The notes beneath the pieces were generated by a model. The model saw only the letters and a program-made list of their open reading frames with translations, did no database searches and had not been told where the DNA came from. Positions 53,430 to 63,591 of a stretch of DNA of 64,000 nt are shown piece after piece. Source of the stretch: Prado023 sp963818445. Its GTDB lineage: Bacteria > Actinomycetota > Actinomycetes > S36-B12 > CAIYMF01. The stretch covers positions 1 to 64,000 of the forward strand of contig CAWFSG010000020.1 of the NCBI GenBank assembly GCA_963818445.1. The letters run 5' to 3'. Position numbers and translations under genes: made by a program. Each line of letters starts with the position of its first letter. Position 1 is the first letter of the stretch.

Positions 53430-54628
53430 TCAGTCGGAGGACATGGGCGTGTCGTCGGCCCACGTGATCCTGCTGGGCTTGCCGACGAATGCCGCGAACT
53501 CCTCGAGGGACTCCGCAAGCCGGCGCTGCTGGAGGGCGGCGATCCGGGCGAAGGGCGTCGCGACGATCTCGACGGTGCGCGCCAGCTCGCGGCGCTTCCA
53601 CGTGCCCACGACCCGGCCGTCCACGACGAGCGTGTTCGCGAACACCCCGTTGCCACCGGGGACCACCAGCTTCTCGTGGTCGGCGTCGAGCTGGGCCGTG
53701 CGGTCCCGGTAGCCCAGGACGAACTCGTCGAACCCGGGCAGGGCGCGGGCGGGCAGTGCCGCAGCGGGATCACGGTCCGGAGTTCCACGGTCGTCGCCGT
53801 CCGTGCCGGCGCCCATGCGGCGTCGGCGTCGAGCACGGCCTCGGTGTCGAGCAGGGCCTCGGTGACGAACAGGTCGCGCCCATCGATCGTGCGCGGGATG
53901 ACCCCCTCGGCCGCAGCCAGCCCCGAACGGGCGTCGGTCACGGTGATGTCGGCCCAGCGCGCCAGGTCGTGCGCGCTGACCGGGGCGTGGCTGCGCACGA
54001 AGCGCTCGGCGATCGTGGACAGGGCCGCGGGCCGATCGAGATCCGGGCCGCGCGGGGCGAACTCGTCGAGCAGCACGAAGGTCTGCTCCTTGCCGCGTTG
54101 TGGCCCCACGCAGGTGACGCCCTTCTGGCTGGCGTACCAGAGCAGGTGGTAGGCGCGCTGTCCGGCGCTGGGGATCCCGGCGGCCTCGAGGACGGCCACG
54201 CACTCGGCGCGCGTCATCACCAGGGCCGCCGGCCAGGGCCTCGCGCGAGGATGTGCGGCGGCCCGGTCGGCGTCCTCCTCGGCGAGCCCGAGGAACTGCC
54301 GGCGGGCTTCGGCACCGCGCAGTGCGCGGGCACCGAGGTGCTGGAGCATCCAGCGCGCATCCCGGCCCGGCACCACGTGCAGCGTGCCCCGCATGGGCCA
54401 TGTGCGCAGGATCTCCCCCGACTCGAATGCGGCGGTGACCTCGTCGCGCGTGCTGCCCGTGCGCAGGCCGAGCGACCACGTCACGCTCGCGAGGTCCTGG
54501 CCCTGCATGGCCCCGAACCACTCGACGACGCCGGCGACCGACCGGCCGGCGGTCGGGCGATCGTCGAGCAGCAGGCTGGTCATCCGGGCAGCGCGGATCC
54601 GCCGCTGCTCGAAGCTGGCGTGGGTCAT
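53430..54628 (-). CDS. AlkZ-like winged-helix DNA-binding protein (one frameshift)
   Basis: About 399 residues after correction. HTH_42 family (PF06224): QQRIRAARM-type start, VVEWFGAMQGQDLASVTWSLG, TWPMRGTLHVVPGRDARWML, YHLLWYASQKGVTCVGPQRG, and after a one-base loss near 53768, LPGFDEFVLGYRDRTAQL. The QxQ pair of AlkZ glycosylases occurs as QGQ, so repair of DNA crosslinks or bulky adducts is plausible; neighbours are all DNA-repair genes. ATG 54628 follows GGAGGTG. Confidence 0.82.
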
Positions 54629-54780
54629 GGGCACCTCCGTCCCGGAGCGTAGCCGGAGGCTCGGACAGGGACCTGTCGCGTGCTCGGCCGGGCGGGTCGG
54701 GGCGCTGCTGCCGCGCGACACCGGGCCGCTCCGCAGGCACGTGCGGCCGTTGTGTCAGACCCCCATGTCAGGGTGTCGGC

Positions 54781-55942
54781 ATGCGATTCCTGCACACCTC
54801 CGACTGGCACCTGGGCCGCCGCCTGCATGGCGCGGAGCTGCTGGCCGAGCAGGCTGCCTTCCTCGAGTGGCTGCTGCAGCTCGCGGCCTCGGAACGGGTC
54901 GACGCGGTGCTCGTCAGCGGCGACGTCTACGACCGCGCCCAGCCCGGCGCCGATGCCATCGCCCTCATGGACCGGACCCTCGCGGCGTTCGCGCGAACCC
55001 GGATCCCCCTGGTCATCTCCAGCGGCAACCACGACAGCGCCGTTCGTCTCCAGTACGCCGGCGAGGTCCTCGCCGAGGCCGGGATCCACCTGCGCACCTC
55101 CATCGAGCAGGTCACCGATCCGGTCCTGCTGTCCGACGAGGCGGGTGAGGTGGGCGTGTACGGCATCCCGTTCGTCCTGCCTGATGCTGTCGTGGCGCAG
55201 CTGGAGGTGGAGCGGTCGCACGCCGCAGTCCTCGGCGTGCTCGTCGAGCGGATCCGGATCGATGCCCGGGCACGGGGCCTCCAGCGCGTGGTGGTGATGG
55301 CGCATGCGTTCGTCACCGGTGGCTCGGCCTGCGAGTCCGAGCGCGAGATCCGCGTCGGCGGCGTCGGTGACACCCCGGCCGAGGTGTTCGACGGGGTCAG
55401 CTATGTGGCGCTCGGTCACCTGCACGGGCCGCAGGTGGTTCGCCTGGCCGGGTCGTCGACGGTGGTCGAGTACAGCGGGTCGCCGCTGGCGTTCTCGTTC
55501 TCCGAGCGGGACCACACCAAGTCGGTCACCCTCGTCGACATCGATGCGGCGGGAGTCGTGGCCACCCGGCGGGTCCCGGCGCCGGTGCCACGGCCGCTGG
55601 TCCAGGTCACGGGTCGGCTTGCCGACCTCCTCGACCGGGCCCAGGACGATCTGGCTGGCCTCGCTGAGGCCTGGGTCAAGGTGGTCCTGACCGATCCGGG
55701 CCGCGTGGCCAATCCGATGGAGCAGCTTCGGGCCTCCTGGCCGCACACTCTCGTCCTCGAGTTCGCCCCCGAGCGGGATGGTGCGCCCATGGGCCTCACC
55801 CGGATGATCGGAGGCCAGTGATCCGGTCGAGATCTGTACGGAGTTCGTGACGGCCGTGTCCGGGGGTCCTCCGAGCCCCGTGCAGCGTGCGGTGCTGGCC
55901 GAGGTCGTCCTCGCGGCCCAGCGGGTGGAGGCGTCGGCCTGA
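54781..55942 (+). CDS. sbcD: SbcD nuclease subunit (one frameshift)
   Basis: About 386 residues after correction. Metallophosphatase motifs: HTSDWHLGR, VLVSGDVYDRA, SSGNHDS, VMAHAFV, VALGHLHGPQ. The first frame stops at 55821, but the conserved tail SDPVEICTEFVTAVSG continues in the next frame to TGA 55940-55942 after one extra base near 55814. It forms with SbcC the SbcCD (Mre11-Rad50-like) complex that cleaves hairpins and blocked ends. ATG 54781 is leaderless (CAGGGT plus six bases). Its true stop overlaps the sbcC ATG. Confidence 0.93.
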
Positions 55943-58935
55943 TGCGACTGCACACCCTGCGCCTGCACGCCGTCGGCCCGTTCGCCGACGAGCAGGTCAT
56001 CGACTTCGACCGCCTCGGAGCCGGCGGGTTGTTCCTCTTCGAGGGGCCGACCGGTGTCGGCAAGTCCACGATCCTCGATGCCCTGACGTTCGCGCTGTAC
56101 GGCGGCCTCGCAAGTGACTCCGGCGACCTCGCGCGGTTGCGCTCGGACTTCGCCGGCCCGGATGACCGCCCCGAGGTCACGCTGGAGTTCTCCGTGCGCG
56201 GCGGACGGCACCGGATCACGCGATCCCCCGAGTACACCCGGCCCAAGAGGCGGGGCACCGGCGTCACGAAGGAGAAGGCCAGCGTCCACCTCGAGCGTCT
56301 GGACGTGAGCGGCTGGGTGAGTCGTTCACACGCCAAGGACGAGGTCGGCAGCATCGTCGGCGAGCTCCTGGGACTCACCCGCGAGCAGTTCCGCCAGGTG
56401 GTGCTGCTGCCGCAGGGGGAGTTCGCGACCTTCCTGCGGGCCGGTGACGACGAGCGACGCGAGGTGCTGGGCAAGCTCTTCGGCACCCAGTTCTTCCGGT
56501 GCATCACCGACTCCCTGCAGGCGCGTGCCCAGGAGGCGAACCGAGCGGTGCAGGGCGCCGATGCCGACCTGCGCGCGCGGGTGTCGGCCGCGTGCGAGGC
56601 CGCGGGGATGGAGCCCGATGAGCATGCCGGGCTCGCGGAGCTCCCGGTGGCCCAGCGGCTCGAGACCCTGGAGGAGTTGGACGCGCACCTGGCAGGGCAG
56701 GCCCAGGCGGCCGGGCAGGCTGCAAACCTTGCCGACGCAGCTGAGGTCGCGGTGCGGGGGGTGCTGGCCGACGCTCAGGGCGTCGCTGGCAGGCTCGAGC
56801 AGCGAGCCCTTCTGGAGGCGTCGTTGGTGGCGGCTGAGGAGCAGCGCGCAGACCATGAGACACGGTGCGAGCGTGTGGAGCGTGCGCGTCGGGCGATCCC
56901 GGTGCGACCCCTCGTCGAGCTCGTGGATGGGGCCACCGAGCAGGTCACGATCCTGCGGGCAGCGGTTGTCGCAGCCGGATCGGGCGAGGTCGCCGACTCC
57001 GCGCACCTGGCCGGTGAGGGATGGCAGGAGTTGGCACGGCGGGCCGCCGCCGCCCGCACCACGGCGGGGGAGCTGGCGCACCTGGTCGTGATCGAGGATG
57101 GGCTTGCCGAGGGTCGGGCTCTCCTCGAACGGCACCAGTCACGCGCGCAGGAGCTCCAGGCAGCGGTCGCGAAGACACAGGTGCGGGCGTCGGAGATCCC
57201 CGAGGAGCTCGCCGGGGCGCGCGCGGCCCTCGCTACCGCCCAGCACGCCGCGCTGGGTGTCGCTTCAGCGCGTGCAGTCCTGGAGGCGATCGCGGGACAG
57301 GCGGACGCCGCGCGTCGGATCCCCGAACTCAGCGCCGCCGTGGACGAAAGACGCTCCAGCCGGAGAGCCGCGCGTCGGGCCTACGAGGAGGCTGAGGACC
57401 ACCACACGCTGCTCGTCGACCAGCGGCTGGCCGACGTCCGCGGTGAGCTCGCCGCGCGACTGGTCTCCGGGGACCCGTGCCTGGTCTGTGGCTCGCCCGA
57501 GCACCCGGCCCCCGCCCGTGGGGTGGCGGCCGGGGTGTCCGAGGAGCAGGTCCGGCGCGCCGTGGCCCATCGTGACGAGTGCCGGCTGGTCCTTGACGAG
57601 GCTGAGGTGGGCCTGGCCCGTGCGGAAGCGGACCTCGATCACGCGACCCGCACGGCCGGAGGCATGTCCATCGAGCAGTGGCAGACCCGGATCGACCAGG
57701 CCAACGCCGAGGTGGCCACCGGGGAGCTCGCGCGGGCCGCTGTCCCGGAGCTGGAGGCCCGCGTCACCGACCTGAGCGCGGAGCAGGCCGAGATCGGCGC
57801 AGAGCTCATCGCCCTGGCCGAGGCCCTGGCGGGTGCACACGCTCAGGCAGCCCACACGGTCGCCGACCTCGAGGCACGGGAGGCGCAGGTCGCCGCCGGT
57901 CGCGAGGTGTACGGCAGCGTCCGCGAGCGGGCCGCGGCCCTCGTGTCCTGCGCGGCGTCGTTGGAGTCGCTGTCGGCCTCAGTGCTCGACCTGTCCCGGG
58001 GGCTCGCGGACGTGGCATCAGCCGTCGATCGGGCGGACGGGGAGGCGACGCGGGCCGGCTTCGTCGACCTGGCCGATGCCCGGTCCGCGCTGCTCGCATC
58101 CGCGGACCTTGAGCGCCTGGAGCGGGCCGTCGCCGAGTGGGAGGCGTCCGTGGCCACAGCCCGCAGCCAGTTGGACTCGGCCGAGCTGCGGGCCGTCGCA
58201 GGGGTCGACCCGGAACGGGCCGCCGAGGCAGTGGCCCTCGCGACCGCTGAACTGCAGCGGGTCGAGCTGGCTGCCCGGACGGCCCACGATGAGGCGACCG
58301 TCGCACGGCGCCAGCGCGAGCGGTTCACCGAGCGCCTGTCCGAGGTCCGGGCCAGCGCCGCCGGGCGTGCCGACCTGGCGGCCTCCGGGGAGGAGCTCGT
58401 CGCCCTGGACCTGTACGCCCGGGGGATGGCCGGATCGCCGCGCATGAGCCTGGTGACCTTCGTGCTGCGGTACTGGTTCGAGCAGGTGGTGACGGCCGCC
58501 AACGTGCGCCTGGAATCCATGTCGGCGGGCAAGTACGAGCTGCTGCGCATCGACGAGGCCGCCCGCAAGGACGCCCGCGTCGGGCTCGGGCTGGCGGTCC
58601 TCGATCGGCACACCGGCCGCGAGCGCAGCCCCGGGACCCTGTCCGGGGGCGAGACGTTCTACACCTCGCTGGCTCTGGCGCTGGGCCTGGCCGATGTCGT
58701 CGTGGCCCAGGCCGGAGGAGCCCAGCTGGACACCCTGTTCATCGATGAGGGCTTCGGCAGCCTCGACCCGGACACCCTGGACGACGTGATGGCCGTCATC
58801 GACGACCTTCGGGGCAATGGCCGGGTCATCGGGATCGTCAGCCACGTGCCCGAGCTCAAGGAGCGCATCGCTGAGCGGCTGACCGTGCGCCGGGTCCGAC
58901 CTGACGGTCCCTCGACGGTGGAGGTCCGCGCCTGA
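55942..58935 (+). CDS. sbcC: SbcC ATPase subunit
   Basis: 997 residues, full length. An N-terminal half-ATPase with Walker A GPTGVGKST and Q-loop FRQVVLLPQGEF, long Ala/Glu-rich coiled coils, the zinc hook CLVCGSPEH (residues about 513-521) at the turn, and a C-terminal half with signature LSGGETF, Walker B LFIDEGFGSLD and the H-loop IVSHVPE. It moves or holds DNA ends for SbcD. No internal indels despite its length. Confidence 0.95.
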   Translation: MRLHTLRLHAVGPFADEQVIDFDRLGAGGLFLFEGPTGVGKSTILDALTFALYGGLASDSGDLARLRSDFAGPDDRPEVTLEFSVRGGRHRITRSPEYTRPKRRGTGVTKEKASVHLERLDVSGWVSRSHAKDEVGSIVGELLGLTREQFRQVVLLPQGEFATFLRAGDDERREVLGKLFGTQFFRCITDSLQARAQEANRAVQGADADLRARVSAACEAAGMEPDEHAGLAELPVAQRLETLEELDAHLAGQAQAAGQAANLADAAEVAVRGVLADAQGVAGRLEQRALLEASLVAAEEQRADHETRCERVERARRAIPVRPLVELVDGATEQVTILRAAVVAAGSGEVADSAHLAGEGWQELARRAAAARTTAGELAHLVVIEDGLAEGRALLERHQSRAQELQAAVAKTQVRASEIPEELAGARAALATAQHAALGVASARAVLEAIAGQADAARRIPELSAAVDERRSSRRAARRAYEEAEDHHTLLVDQRLADVRGELAARLVSGDPCLVCGSPEHPAPARGVAAGVSEEQVRRAVAHRDECRLVLDEAEVGLARAEADLDHATRTAGGMSIEQWQTRIDQANAEVATGELARAAVPELEARVTDLSAEQAEIGAELIALAEALAGAHAQAAHTVADLEAREAQVAAGREVYGSVRERAAALVSCAASLESLSASVLDLSRGLADVASAVDRADGEATRAGFVDLADARSALLASADLERLERAVAEWEASVATARSQLDSAELRAVAGVDPERAAEAVALATAELQRVELAARTAHDEATVARRQRERFTERLSEVRASAAGRADLAASGEELVALDLYARGMAGSPRMSLVTFVLRYWFEQVVTAANVRLESMSAGKYELLRIDEAARKDARVGLGLAVLDRHTGRERSPGTLSGGETFYTSLALALGLADVVVAQAGGAQLDTLFIDEGFGSLDPDTLDDVMAVIDDLRGNGRVIGIVSHVPELKERIAERLTVRRVRPDGPSTVEVRA

Positions 58936-59056
58936 CCGATCGCGGGTCCACCTGAGGTCCGGCGATGGCCTGGCAACGCCCCGCGCCCCACATGACGGCG
59001 ACGGAGGCAATAGCGTCAGGTACCTGCACGCCACTCGGAACGGACGGTGCACCTCC

Positions 59057-60014
59057 ATGTCGTATGCGACGCAGAGCGCCTGGCGCGAGATCCAGGCCTT
59101 CCTCCCGCAAGGCGTACCAGCTCGGCGCGGGCGAGGAACCGGCAGAGGAGTGGTGGCCGTGGGCCGGTCACGAGGTGCACCTCGACTGCTACCGCAACGC
59201 TGACGCCCCGGCCAAGGTGATCCTCTTCCACGGTGTGGGGACCAATGGGCGGATGCTGTCCACGATCCTCGGGGCGCCACTGCACCGCAGGGGGTTCGAG
59301 ATCATCGCGATCGACCTGCCCGAGTACGGCGTGACCCGCGTCGCCCCCGGTGCCCGGGTCCGCTACGACGACTGGGTCCAGGCCGGCATCGACCTCGTGT
59401 CCGTGGAGCTGGCCAGGGACGATCGGCCCATCATCCTGTACGGCCTGAGCGCCGGGGGGATGCTCGCCTACCAGGTCGCCGCGGCGACGGGCCAGGTGGC
59501 CGGCGTGGTCGGCATGTGCTTCCTCGACCAGTCAGTCCAGCAGGTGGCCGACGAGACCGCGCTGAACCGGGCGATGTCGCGGCTGGGAGCCCCGGTCGTC
59601 CAGTTCGCGGCCAGGACCCCGCTATCAGGGGTGCGGATGCCAATGCGGGTGGCCAGCAAGATGCACACGCTCGTCAACGACACGGAGGCACTCAAGGCCT
59701 GCATGCGCGACCGCACGTCCGCGGGGAATGCCATGACCATGACCTTCCTGGACACCTACATCAACTACCGGCCCGCCGTGGAAGCTGAGGATTTCGAGGT
59801 CTGCCCGATCCTGCTGACCCAACCGGGCGAGGACCGCTGGACGCCGATGCACCTGAGCGAGCTCTTCCTCAGCCGGATCGGACGAGTACCGGTGAGCACC
59901 GTGATCCTCGAGGGAGCGAGCCACTACCCCATCGAGGAGCCCGGCCTGGACCAGATGGTCGATGCGATCGAGGCCTTCATCCGCGAGCAGCTGGGCGGCG
60001 CAGCCACAGGGTGA
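59057..60014 (+). CDS. Alpha/beta hydrolase (one frameshift)
   Basis: About 318 residues. N-terminus MSYATQSAWREIQAFLP from ATG 59057; after one extra base near 59112 it continues AYQLGAGEEPAEEWW and the hydrolase core: VILFHGVGTNGRML (oxyanion region), LYGLSAGGM nucleophile motif, LTQPGEDRWTP with the acid and LEGASHYPIEEPG with the His. No signal peptide. Substrate unknown. Confidence 0.82.
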
Positions 60015-60134
60015 CGTTGGACTCTGGTGACCGGGGTCACGCCGGCCGAGGCTGGAGCTGAGGAGGGAGTCGCCGGCGTCACGTGGGTGCGATGGATGTG
60101 AGGTACCCCGCGGGCAGCGCGGGCGGCGCGGGCG

Positions 60135-61263
60135 ATGTCGACAGCGGATCTGGCGGGACCGGCTGAGCAGCTGCGGCCGGAGGTTGAGCCGAGCTGGCGA
60201 GGGACCTGCGCCCGCGCCTCGGTGGCCCTGGCGGCGCTCGGGCTGCTCGCGGCGGCCCTGGTCGTGGTGGTGACCCTGACGTTCTGGTTGGACGGCCTGC
60301 TGGGCGCGGGGGCTGTCGAGGACGTCGCGGTGCTCACAGCGCTGCTCGCACCCGTGGCTGGCCTGGTGACCGGGTTCCTGGGCCGCAGGTCGCACCGGCG
60401 GCGCACTGCGGTGCTCGGCTCGGTCCTGTCCGTGCTGGCGATCGCGGGGTTCTGGATGGCGGCGATCCAGATGCCCCATGACCCCTACGTCCGCCAGACT
60501 GGCCTGGACCCCGGACAGCACGCGGATCGCCTACGCCCACACGCGGGGCAACTACGTCGAGGACGGGATCTGGGTGGTCAACGCCGACGGGTCCGCCGAG
60601 CCGACCCAACTCAGCGCCATCGGCTCCGCGCCGGCCTGGTCACCGGACGGCACCACGATCTGCTACGTCGCGGGCTTCTTCGACGGCGGTGACCTGTGGC
60701 TCATGGATGCCGACGGGCGCAACCCGAGGAAGGTCCGCCCGGCCGATGCTCACGACGGGAATTGGGACGACGCCTGCTCCTGGTCACCCGACGGGACCCA
60801 GATCGTGTTCGCCGGCGCGCCCCAGGGCGACGGGTCAGAAGGGATCTGGATCATCAGTGCAGACGGCACCGACCTGCGCCAGGTCACCGAGTGGGGGGAC
60901 GCCCCGGACTGGTCGCCGGACGGCACCCGGATCGTGTACCGGGCCCAGCCCGACCCCGCGGGGGATCACGCAGAGGGCTACTGGGTGATCAACGTCGACG
61001 GCACCGGGCGCACGGCGCTGCCCGGCCCGAACTACGGCGCCCCGCAGTGGACCGCCGACGGCAGGATCCTGGTCGATTGCAACGAGGGCACCTGCATCAC
61101 GGACGCCGACGGCACCAACCGGGACATCCTCCTCCCCGACATCAACGGGGCCGTCCTCTCACCCGACGGCACCCGCATGGCCTACGTGAAGGGCACCGGT
61201 CTCAAGAGCGACCTCGTCGTGACCACGCTGGACCAGACCACCGAGACCACCCTGATCCGCTGA
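60135..61263 (+). CDS. TolB-like beta-propeller membrane protein (one frameshift)
   Basis: About 376 residues. Three hydrophobic segments in the first 115 residues (RASVALAALGLLAAALVVVV; VAVLTALLAPVAGLVTGF; VLGSVLSVLAIAGFWMAA), then, after one extra base near 60495, six PD40/WD40-like repeats of the form AWSPDGTTICYVAG, APDWSPDGTRIVYRA, ending VLSPDGTRMAYVKG. Likely an extracytoplasmic propeller anchored in the membrane, possibly a sensor or scaffold. Confidence 0.8.
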
Positions 61264-61319
61264 CCTGGAGACGGCGACTCAGCACCGAACCAATGGCAAG
61301 GGACAAAGGACGCACGACA

Positions 61320-62507
61320 CTAGTGGGGCCGAGCCGGGCCCAGGCCCTCCTGCCACGTGATGATCCGGTCGACCGCCTCGCGGACCACGTCGACGGGGGA
61401 TGCGAAGGACAGCCGCACGGACCGGTGCCCGTCGATCGGATCGAAGTCGGTGCCGGGGGTCAGTGCGACACCCGCCTCGTCGAGCAGTCGCGCGCACCAG
61501 GTGACCGAGTCCAGCCCACTGGCCGACACGTCGGCATACAGGTAGAAGGCGCCATCGGCCGGGGCGACCCGAGTCCAGCCCAGTTCGGGCAGCCGCTCCA
61601 GCAGCAGGTCCCGCGCTGCCGCGTAGCCGGTGACGTTCTGTCGTGCCGCGGCCATCCCGAGCGGGCTCAACGCCGCGATCCCGGCGTGCTGGGCCAGGGT
61701 CGGCGGGCAGAGCGAGAAGTTGCCGGCCAGGGCGTCGACAGGCGCCACGAGGTCATCGGGGAGGATCAGCCAGCCCAGGCGCCACCCGGTCATCGCCCAG
61801 TACTTGGAGAACGAGTTGACCACGATCGCTCCCGAGTCGAGGAAGCGCGCAGCAGTGGGGACCTGCGCCCCGGTGTAGGTGATCCCGTGGTAGATCTCGT
61901 CGCTGACCAGGCGCACGCCCTGCGCGGCGCACCAGCGCGCGATGCCCGCGAGCTCGGCGCCGTCGACCATCGTGCCGGTCGGGTTCGCCGGGGAGGCCAG
62001 GACAAGGCCCTCGAGCGGCTGTTGCGCGTGGGCCGCAGCGAGCATCTCGACGGTGGGCTGGAAGCGAGTCTGGGGACCGCACGGCAGCTCGACGACCTGG
62101 CAGCCCAGTGCGGTGAGGATGTTGCGGTAGGCGGGGTACCCGGGGCGGGCCAGCGCGACGCGGTCACCGGCGTCGAAGGCGGCCAGGAAGGCGAGGGTGA
62201 AGCCACCGGAGGAGCCGGTCGTGACCGCGACGCTTCCCGGCTCGAGGTCGAGGTCGTACCAGTCCCGGTAGTGGGCGGCGATCGCTGCACGCAGGGCCGG
62301 CACACCGAGGGCCTCGGTGTACCCGAGACTGCCACCGCCCTCGAGCAGGTCGATCGCACGCTGGCGCACCACCGGGCTGGCCCCCGCCGCAGGCTCGCCG
62401 GCAGCGAGGTTCAGGACATGCTGGCCCACGGCTCGGCGCGCGTTCGCGGCCGCGATGATCTCCATGACGGCGAACGGCGGCACATGGGCCCGGGCGGCGA
62501 CCTTCAT
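61320..62507 (-). CDS. Class I/II PLP-dependent aminotransferase
   Basis: 395 residues. Fold type I motifs: LGYTEALGVPALRAAIA, SSGGFTLAF, ASPANPTG, VSDEIYHG, and the PLP-lysine in NSFSKYWAMTGWRLGW. Similar to AspC-like enzymes of actinobacteria; the donor and acceptor cannot be inferred. ATG 62507 is leaderless. It faces the TolB-like gene and is divergent from the toroid protein gene. Confidence 0.92.
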   Translation of the reverse strand: MKVAARAHVPPFAVMEIIAAANARRAVGQHVLNLAAGEPAAGASPVVRQRAIDLLEGGGSLGYTEALGVPALRAAIAAHYRDWYDLDLEPGSVAVTTGSSGGFTLAFLAAFDAGDRVALARPGYPAYRNILTALGCQVVELPCGPQTRFQPTVEMLAAAHAQQPLEGLVLASPANPTGTMVDGAELAGIARWCAAQGVRLVSDEIYHGITYTGAQVPTAARFLDSGAIVVNSFSKYWAMTGWRLGWLILPDDLVAPVDALAGNFSLCPPTLAQHAGIAALSPLGMAAARQNVTGYAAARDLLLERLPELGWTRVAPADGAFYLYADVSASGLDSVTWCARLLDEAGVALTPGTDFDPIDGHRSVRLSFASPVDVVREAVDRIITWQEGLGPARPH

Positions 62508-62513
62508 GGCCCC

Positions 62514-62519
62514 ATCCTG
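62514..62519 (-). promoter_or_regulatory. Leaderless -10 of the aminotransferase gene
   Basis: CAGGAT plus exactly six bases before ATG 62507, the same hexamer as for yaaA. Confidence 0.45.
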
Positions 62520-62587
62520 CCGGGCCCGACAGCCGGATCCTGGCCTGCAGGGCCGACGAGGGGTCCTCGCCGCTAGCCTCAGTGCCC

Positions 62588-63547
62588 ATGACGATCGCCG
62601 AACCGCTCCGGGAGTGGCTGCTCGACTCCGATCCTGCGTTGCGCTGGCAGGTGGAGCGCGACCTGCTGGGAGAGCCGGACGAGGTGTGGCGGGCCACCCG
62701 GGCCAGGGTTGCGACCGAGGGGTTCGGTGCCAGGCTCCTGGCGCTCCAGGATCCCGACGGGCAGTGGGCCGGCGGCGCGTACTTCCCGGCGGGCTTCGAC
62801 TTCGCCGACCAGGCGTCCGGGCAGCCGTGGACGGCGACGACCTGGACGCTGAACACCCTGCGCGGCTGGGGACTTGACAGCTCCGCCCTGGCGGGGACGG
62901 CCGATCTCCTGGCGCAGAACAGTCGCTGGGAGTACGACGATCTGCCGTACTGGGGTGGTGAGGTCGACTGCTGCATCAACGCCTACACCCTGGCAAACGG
63001 CATCTGGCTCGGTGCGGATGTCACCAGCCTGCCGGAGTGGTTCGTCGAGCACCAGCTCGACGACGGCGGGTGGAACTGCGACTGGGTCGAGGGCGCGACC
63101 CGCTCCTCGTTCCACTCCACCATCAACTCACTGATCGGGCTGCTGGCCCATGAGTCGGCACGTGGCGACGCGTCGGTGCGAGAGGCTCGCACGCGGGGGC
63201 AGGAGTACCTGTTGTCGCGCCGGCTCATGTACCGCGCCTCCGACGGCCAGGTCGTCGGGCCCTGGGTGACGATGTTCTCGTCGCCGATCCGGTGGCACTA
63301 CAGCGCTTTGAAGGCCCTGGACTACTTCCGTCTGGCCAGCGACCATGACGGCGTTGCACCGGACCCGCGCCTGGCCGACGCGATCGACGTGGTTCGCAAC
63401 GCGCGGCAGCCCGACGGCACGTGGGTGAACCAGCACGTGTTCGACGGTGCGGTGTGGTTCCCGACCGATGTCCCCGAGGGGGAGCCGTCCAAGTGGCTCA
63501 CGCTGTACGCCACCCGAGTCCTGCAGTGGTGGGACGCGGCACGCTGA
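62588..63547 (+). CDS. Terpenoid-cyclase-fold (alpha/alpha toroid) protein
   Basis: 319 residues. Toroid repeats: LREWLLDSDPALRWQVERDL, LLALQDPDGQWAGGAYFP, HQLDDGGWNCDW, NARQPDGTWVNQHVF; each DG[QGT]W resembles a QW-type turn. No DxDD or metal-binding DDxxD cluster is visible, so it is more likely a structural or binding protein than a cyclase. A leaderless -10 (TAGCCT, 62574-62579) lies eight bases before ATG 62588. A second toroid protein is encoded at 31138-32304. Confidence 0.82.
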   Translation: MTIAEPLREWLLDSDPALRWQVERDLLGEPDEVWRATRARVATEGFGARLLALQDPDGQWAGGAYFPAGFDFADQASGQPWTATTWTLNTLRGWGLDSSALAGTADLLAQNSRWEYDDLPYWGGEVDCCINAYTLANGIWLGADVTSLPEWFVEHQLDDGGWNCDWVEGATRSSFHSTINSLIGLLAHESARGDASVREARTRGQEYLLSRRLMYRASDGQVVGPWVTMFSSPIRWHYSALKALDYFRLASDHDGVAPDPRLADAIDVVRNARQPDGTWVNQHVFDGAVWFPTDVPEGEPSKWLTLYATRVLQWWDAAR

Positions 63548-63591
63548 CGCTCAGCCGATCCGACGCCCATCGCGTCTCTGCCACATCGCTG

